Shown: in pieces, positions 34,510 to 37,882 of the stretch
Layout: every line of letters begins with the position of its first letter
Numbering within the stretch: position 1 is the stretch's first letter
Assembly: GCF_030826625.1 (NCBI RefSeq)
Contig: NZ_JAPJNQ010000005.1
Location: 1 to 37,882 of the forward strand
Reading direction: 5' to 3'
Source: Corynebacterium sp.
Lineage (GTDB): Bacteria > Actinomycetota > Actinomycetes > Mycobacteriales > Mycobacteriaceae
DNA length: 37,882 nucleotides
Translations under genes and position numbers: made by a program
The notes under the pieces: generated by a model
Told to the model about the DNA's origin: nothing
Seen by the model: only the letters and a program-made list of their open reading frames with translations
The model's database searches: none

Positions 34510-35312
34510 TGTCTACTACTAATTCAACCCCGGCGATGTGGCTTGCAGATGTCCGCGCTGTTGTGATTCGTAATTTGATACGGATGCGCCGCTCGCCGGA
34601 CATCATTGTTTTCACGGTGTTGCAGCCGATCATGTTCGTGCTGTTGTTTTCACAGGTTTTTGGTGGTGCGATCAATGTGCCGGGCACGAGTTATGAGAAT
34701 TTCTTGATGCCGGGCATTTTTGTGCAATCGGCGATTTTCGGTTCCACTACCTCGGGTCTTTTCATCGCGAATGATAAAAAGGACGGTTTGATTAGCCGTT
34801 ATAAGACGTTGCCGATGGCGCGTTCTGCGGTGGTTTTTGGCCGCACGGTGGCCGATATTTTCTTGGCTAGTTTGACTCTGTTGGTGATGGTGTTGACTGG
34901 TTTGGCGATTGGTTGGCGCCCGGAGTCTTTCTGGGGCTTTTTGCAGGGTTATTTGTTGTTGTTGGTGTTTGTGTGGGCGTTTTCTTGGTTGATGGTCACG
35001 TTGGGCTTGGTAGTTCCGCGGCCTGAGGCGATGAACTCGGCGACGTTTATTACGTTGTTTCCGTTGACGTTTTTGTCTAATGCTTTTGTGCCGCAGGAGA
35101 CGATGCCGACTCCGTTGCGGGTTTTTGCGGAGTGGAATCCGTTGTCTGCTCTGGTGCAGGCATTGCGTGATTTGTTTGGCAATAATGGTGCGCTGGAGAC
35201 TCCGGATGTGTGGTCTTTGCAGAATCCGGTTGCGTTGGTGTTGATTGGCGCTGCGTTGTTCTTTGTGGTCTTTTGTCCGTTGGCTGTGCGGGCTTATGAC
35301 AGGAAGGCGTAG
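34509..35312 (+). CDS. ABC-2 type permease (DrrB-like)
   Basis: The 267-residue protein has six predicted membrane helices and the ABC-2 pattern. An N-terminal amphipathic part (MWLADVRAVVIRNLIRMRR) leads to FTVLQPIMFVLLFSQVFGGA, YENFLMPGIFVQSAIFGSTTSG, a central GRTVADIFLASLTLLVM and LTFLSNAFVPQETMPTPLR. It starts within the preceding stop (TAATG), so the two are coupled. The coding sequence is markedly T-rich, with leucine mostly TTG, unlike most of the window. It ends 34 bp before a strong hairpin. Confidence 0.92.
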   Translation: MSTTNSTPAMWLADVRAVVIRNLIRMRRSPDIIVFTVLQPIMFVLLFSQVFGGAINVPGTSYENFLMPGIFVQSAIFGSTTSGLFIANDKKDGLISRYKTLPMARSAVVFGRTVADIFLASLTLLVMVLTGLAIGWRPESFWGFLQGYLLLLVFVWAFSWLMVTLGLVVPRPEAMNSATFITLFPLTFLSNAFVPQETMPTPLRVFAEWNPLSALVQALRDLFGNNGALETPDVWSLQNPVALVLIGAALFFVVFCPLAVRAYDRKA

Positions 35313-35345
35313 TCTTTAGCGTTTTTGGGCGCTTTGGTAATGGCA

Positions 35346-35407
35346 AAACGGGGCATCCGGTGTGATGTGCACTTGTTGAGAGTGCATTCACACTAGATGC
35401 CCCGTTT
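35346..35407 (+). terminator. Terminator after the ABC transporter genes
   Basis: AAACGGGGCATC (35346-35357) and GATGCCCCGTTT (35396-35407) pair perfectly, with an inner GTGTGA.TGCACT/AGTGCA.TCACAC stem. It is followed by GGTTTGGG and can work in both directions. Confidence 0.8.
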
Positions 35408-35463
35408 GGTTTGGGCATTGTTCGCGCGTGGTGCCCGGTTGCCTGGGCTACGCGTCTGGTATC

Positions 35464-35481
35464 CCCCGGCCTAGGCCGGGG
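35464..35481 (+). terminator. GC-rich palindrome with T-run
   Basis: CCCCGGCCTAGGCCGGGG is an 18-bp perfect palindrome followed on the plus strand by TTTTACCTT. It forms a 7-bp stem with CTAG loop, a classic intrinsic terminator in plus orientation. Confidence 0.7.
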
Positions 35482-35518
35482 TTTTACCTTGTCCTAGCTT
35501 TGTGCTGGGACTTCCGCT

Positions 35519-37882
35519 TTATTTGTTGCGGTTGAACAGTCCTTGGAACCAGCCGACGATTCCGCGGGATTCTTCTTGCTCGCTGGAGGAAGAGGACAGG
35601 TCGACCGAGGAACCAGTGGCCGAGGAGGACTGGTTGGCCTGGGTGTTCATGCAGTGCTGGTAGCTCAGGCCGGCTACGGCGATGGCAGCTGCTGCCAAGC
35701 CGATGTGGCGGTTTTCGTGAGCGAATTGGCCCAGCTGCTGGTTGAACTGGTGTACGCGGCCGTTGATGTGATCCAGAACCTGTAGTGCTGGGTGTCCTTC
35801 AACTCCCAGGCTACGACGCACTTGCTGGTCAATCGCGTGGATTTCGCGGTTGAACTGCTCACGCAGGCCGGCCAGGTGTGGGTTCATCATCAGCTCGTAC
35901 ATGTTGTGCAGTGGCGAGAGCAGAATCAGTGGGATTGCGGTCATGCCACCGGCGAACACTGCACACTGCAGGTGTCGTGGAATGTCGAAGTTGCTGGAAC
36001 CCAAGGAGGATCCTGGGTTTGGCAGAGTCTCGCTGCCCTTACCGACAGTCACGATAACCTGGTCAGATTCAGCCTTGTCGCCATCGTTCTGCGAAACGAT
36101 GTATTGCGATTCTGGGGCTGCTCCACCAGGGACATCGACAGACCAGTTGCCATTCTCGTGCACCGTTGTGGTGGTGGAGAAGCCGTTAGGTCCGGTGACC
36201 GTGATGGTGGCGCCTGGTTTACCGGTACCGGTGATGATGTTGTCACCTGGGTTTACTGGGTTAACCGTTGGTGCTTCAGTGAAGACATCACCTGCGGTGA
36301 GGTCGTCGTTATCATCACCAGTCAGTACTGGAAGCTCTCCGAAGTTTTCTGGTACGAACTCTTCGCCAGTAACTGGTACTTGGGTGACGAAGGACTTGGT
36401 TTCTTTGGTTCCATCTGGGTAGGTGATTTCTACCTCAACCAAGATGGAATCGCCTGGCTGAGCATCAGCGCCTGGCTTGACGGTGATGTCGCCGTTTTCT
36501 TCCAGGTCAACGTCCCAGTCTTGCGTACCCTTGTTGTGGGTTCCGTGTCCCCAGCCGAGGTCTACCTTAGTGCCGTGAGGCAACGCATCACCGGTGTTCT
36601 TAACCGTGACAGGTGAGCCATCTTCAGGGGTGCTGGTATCAGCCCAGTTAGGCTCGATCATCTCAGCTTGACCGAAAGCTTCCTCAGCAGTGAGTTCGGT
36701 TTCTTCGGACTGCAACAATGGGCCGAACTCGCCGAAGTTTCCTGGTACGTACTCTTCACCGGAAACTGGTACCTGAACGATGAATTCTTTAGTCTCCGTT
36801 GAACCATCGGCGTAAGTGATTACCGCCTGGACCAGGACAGAGTCACCGTGTTCAGCATCAGCACCTGGAGTGACGGTGATGGCGCCATTTTCTTCCAGTT
36901 CGACATCCCAGTCTTGCGTGCCCTTGTTGTGAGTTCCGTGACCCCAGCCAAGTTCAACTGTGGTGCCGTTCGGCAAATCATCACCGGTGTTGTTAACGGT
37001 GACAGCAGAACCATCCTCAGGGGTGTCGGTATCGTTCCATTCTGGGTCAAAACGATCGGCTTGGTCGAAGACATCTCCTGCAGTGATGTCACCGGAATCC
37101 TCACCTGTGATTGGACCGAACTCGCCGTGGGTTGTGTTAGGCGTATTCGGACGATCGGAACCTTCACTATTTGGATAGTCTGGCTCGCCGAGATTTTCTG
37201 GGAAGAATCCTTCAAAGGTTAGAGGGACTTTGACAGTGAATGTCTTAGTCTCGGTGGAGCCGTCTGCATAGGTCAGTTCCACGTGTACTTCGATGGAATC
37301 CCCTGGCGCTGCATCGCCACCTGGGATAACGGTAATTGATCCGTCTTCTTCCAGGCGTACGGTCCAGTCTTGTTCGCCCTTGTTGTGTTCACCATAGCCA
37401 ACCAACAGGTCAACATCGGTGTCATGAGGAATCTCATCGCCGGTGTTAGGGACGTTTACGCGTGAACCATCATCTGGAAGGTTGGTGTCGTTCCAATTTG
37501 GATCGACTACCTCAGAGATGTCCTTAGTCACCTTCGCATCAATCGGACCACCAACATTGTTGCCCTCAGCATCAGTGATCTGAACCTTCACAGGCTTCTC
37601 AGAAACACCATCACCCAAAGTTCCCTTAGGAACCTCAACAGTGATCTCACCAGTCTCCGGATCAACAACTACCTTCGCACCCTCGATAGGCTGACCATCT
37701 TCATCAGTGACAGTCCCACCCATACCAGCAGTAGGGTTTTCTACCTTCTGACCAATCTTAGTCGGCTTACCCTCAGGAACCTCATTGCCACTAGCAGTAG
37801 CATCACCAGAAATCGAAGGAGCATCCCCCTTAGTCACCTTCGCATCAATCGGACCACCAACATTGTTGCCCTCAGCATCAGT
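35519..37882 (-). CDS. Large repeat-built surface protein, C-terminal part (5' end outside window)
   Basis: The open frame reaches the right edge, so only the C-terminal 787 residues are seen. From the edge inward come: a unit with TDAEGNNVGGPIDAKVTK at both ends (102-residue period, Rib/alpha-like or related); three Ig-like repeats of 131-152 residues, each with a WxDTxxPxDG stretch, HNKG.QDW and a YxDG(S/T)xETK strand; a bacterial-Ig-like domain (GTGKPGATITVTGPNG); and a C-terminal module. That module has a hydrophobic stretch (LQCAVFAGGMTAIPLILLSPL), a helical polar segment, a second hydrophobic stretch (IGLAAAAIAVAGLSYQHC) and a Ser/Glu-rich tail ending GLFNRNK. There is no LPxTG, so anchoring is probably by the hydrophobic segments. 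Adhesion is a guess from the architecture. Confidence 0.85.
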   Translation of the reverse strand, partial: TDAEGNNVGGPIDAKVTKGDAPSISGDATASGNEVPEGKPTKIGQKVENPTAGMGGTVTDEDGQPIEGAKVVVDPETGEITVEVPKGTLGDGVSEKPVKVQITDAEGNNVGGPIDAKVTKDISEVVDPNWNDTNLPDDGSRVNVPNTGDEIPHDTDVDLLVGYGEHNKGEQDWTVRLEEDGSITVIPGGDAAPGDSIEVHVELTYADGSTETKTFTVKVPLTFEGFFPENLGEPDYPNSEGSDRPNTPNTTHGEFGPITGEDSGDITAGDVFDQADRFDPEWNDTDTPEDGSAVTVNNTGDDLPNGTTVELGWGHGTHNKGTQDWDVELEENGAITVTPGADAEHGDSVLVQAVITYADGSTETKEFIVQVPVSGEEYVPGNFGEFGPLLQSEETELTAEEAFGQAEMIEPNWADTSTPEDGSPVTVKNTGDALPHGTKVDLGWGHGTHNKGTQDWDVDLEENGDITVKPGADAQPGDSILVEVEITYPDGTKETKSFVTQVPVTGEEFVPENFGELPVLTGDDNDDLTAGDVFTEAPTVNPVNPGDNIITGTGKPGATITVTGPNGFSTTTTVHENGNWSVDVPGGAAPESQYIVSQNDGDKAESDQVIVTVGKGSETLPNPGSSLGSSNFDIPRHLQCAVFAGGMTAIPLILLSPLHNMYELMMNPHLAGLREQFNREIHAIDQQVRRSLGVEGHPALQVLDHINGRVHQFNQQLGQFAHENRHIGLAAAAIAVAGLSYQHCMNTQANQSSSATGSSVDLSSSSSEQEESRGIVGWFQGLFNRNK
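37522..37882 (-). repeat. Perfect 55-bp repeat, 306-bp period, in the surface protein gene
   Basis: Positions 37522-37576 and 37828-37882 are identical over 55 bp. The 306-bp offset equals 102 codons, so a tandem array of about 102-residue domains starts here and continues outside the window. Confidence 0.95.

Overview
The window is a chromosomal segment of a Corynebacterium-type actinobacterium. The evidence is gene order and gene families. Mycothiol synthase, an LmeA-like lipid-binding protein, a DUF3073 protein, PurSQL-type purine synthesis, a phosphate two-component system and a DUF4185 cell-wall protein occur together in an order that largely matches the M. tuberculosis Rv0757-Rv0823c region and the C. 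glutamicum actA-phoRS region. The species cannot be told from the sequence. Almost all of the window is ordinary conserved core genome. The two ends, the copper locus on the left and the adhesin-like gene on the right, are more accessory.

Layout, left to right. 1-54 is the 5' part of tRNA-Glu on the minus strand. 196-4852 is a copper locus: csoR, a secreted DUF4185 (GH183-type) protein read towards it, then copZ and copA. A near-perfect CsoR operator (2084-2102) lies between the divergent DUF4185 and copZ genes. 4890-5040 is a repetitive hairpin element (copy A), followed by tRNA-Lys and twin terminators. 5392-6903 is the succinyl-CoA:acetate CoA-transferase gene actA. 7161-14702 holds dusB, mshD, an lmeA-like gene, a diacylglycerol-kinase-like gene, a nitrobindin-like gene, a pabC-like gene, a ygfZ-like gene and a 59-residue DUF3073 gene.

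14911-30384 is the minus-strand purine synthesis region, in transcription order purD, purB, purC, ptrB, a GT87 membrane glycosyltransferase, purS-purQ-purL, a hemolysin III gene, a sterol-carrier-like gene, purF and purM. Together the Pur proteins supply PRPP amidotransfer (PurF), GAR synthesis (PurD), FGAM synthesis (PurSQL), AIR (PurM), SAICAR (PurC) and the adenylosuccinate lyase steps (PurB). purN, purK/E and purH are not in the window. 30509-33332 is a HIT protein gene followed by the phoS and phoR genes. 33535-35312 is a DrrAB-like ABC exporter. 35519 to the right edge is the C-terminal part of a very large repeat-built surface protein.

The most unusual content is in the gaps. Two 150-bp elements (A 4890-5040, B 18295-18450) each carry three 16-bp tandem repeats and a 19-bp-arm hairpin, and their hairpin cores are in opposite orientation. 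A 13-mer, GCTTGTCGACGGC, occurs five times, always on the plus strand. Many gaps carry short degenerate tandem repeats (12, 13, 16, 20, 21 bp). Several housekeeping proteins carry Ala/Gly-rich linker insertions with related DNA. Many genes have a -10-like hexamer 6-8 nt before the start codon and no Shine-Dalgarno sequence, which suggests leaderless mRNAs. I saw no rRNA, CRISPR array, insertion sequence, prophage or riboswitch.
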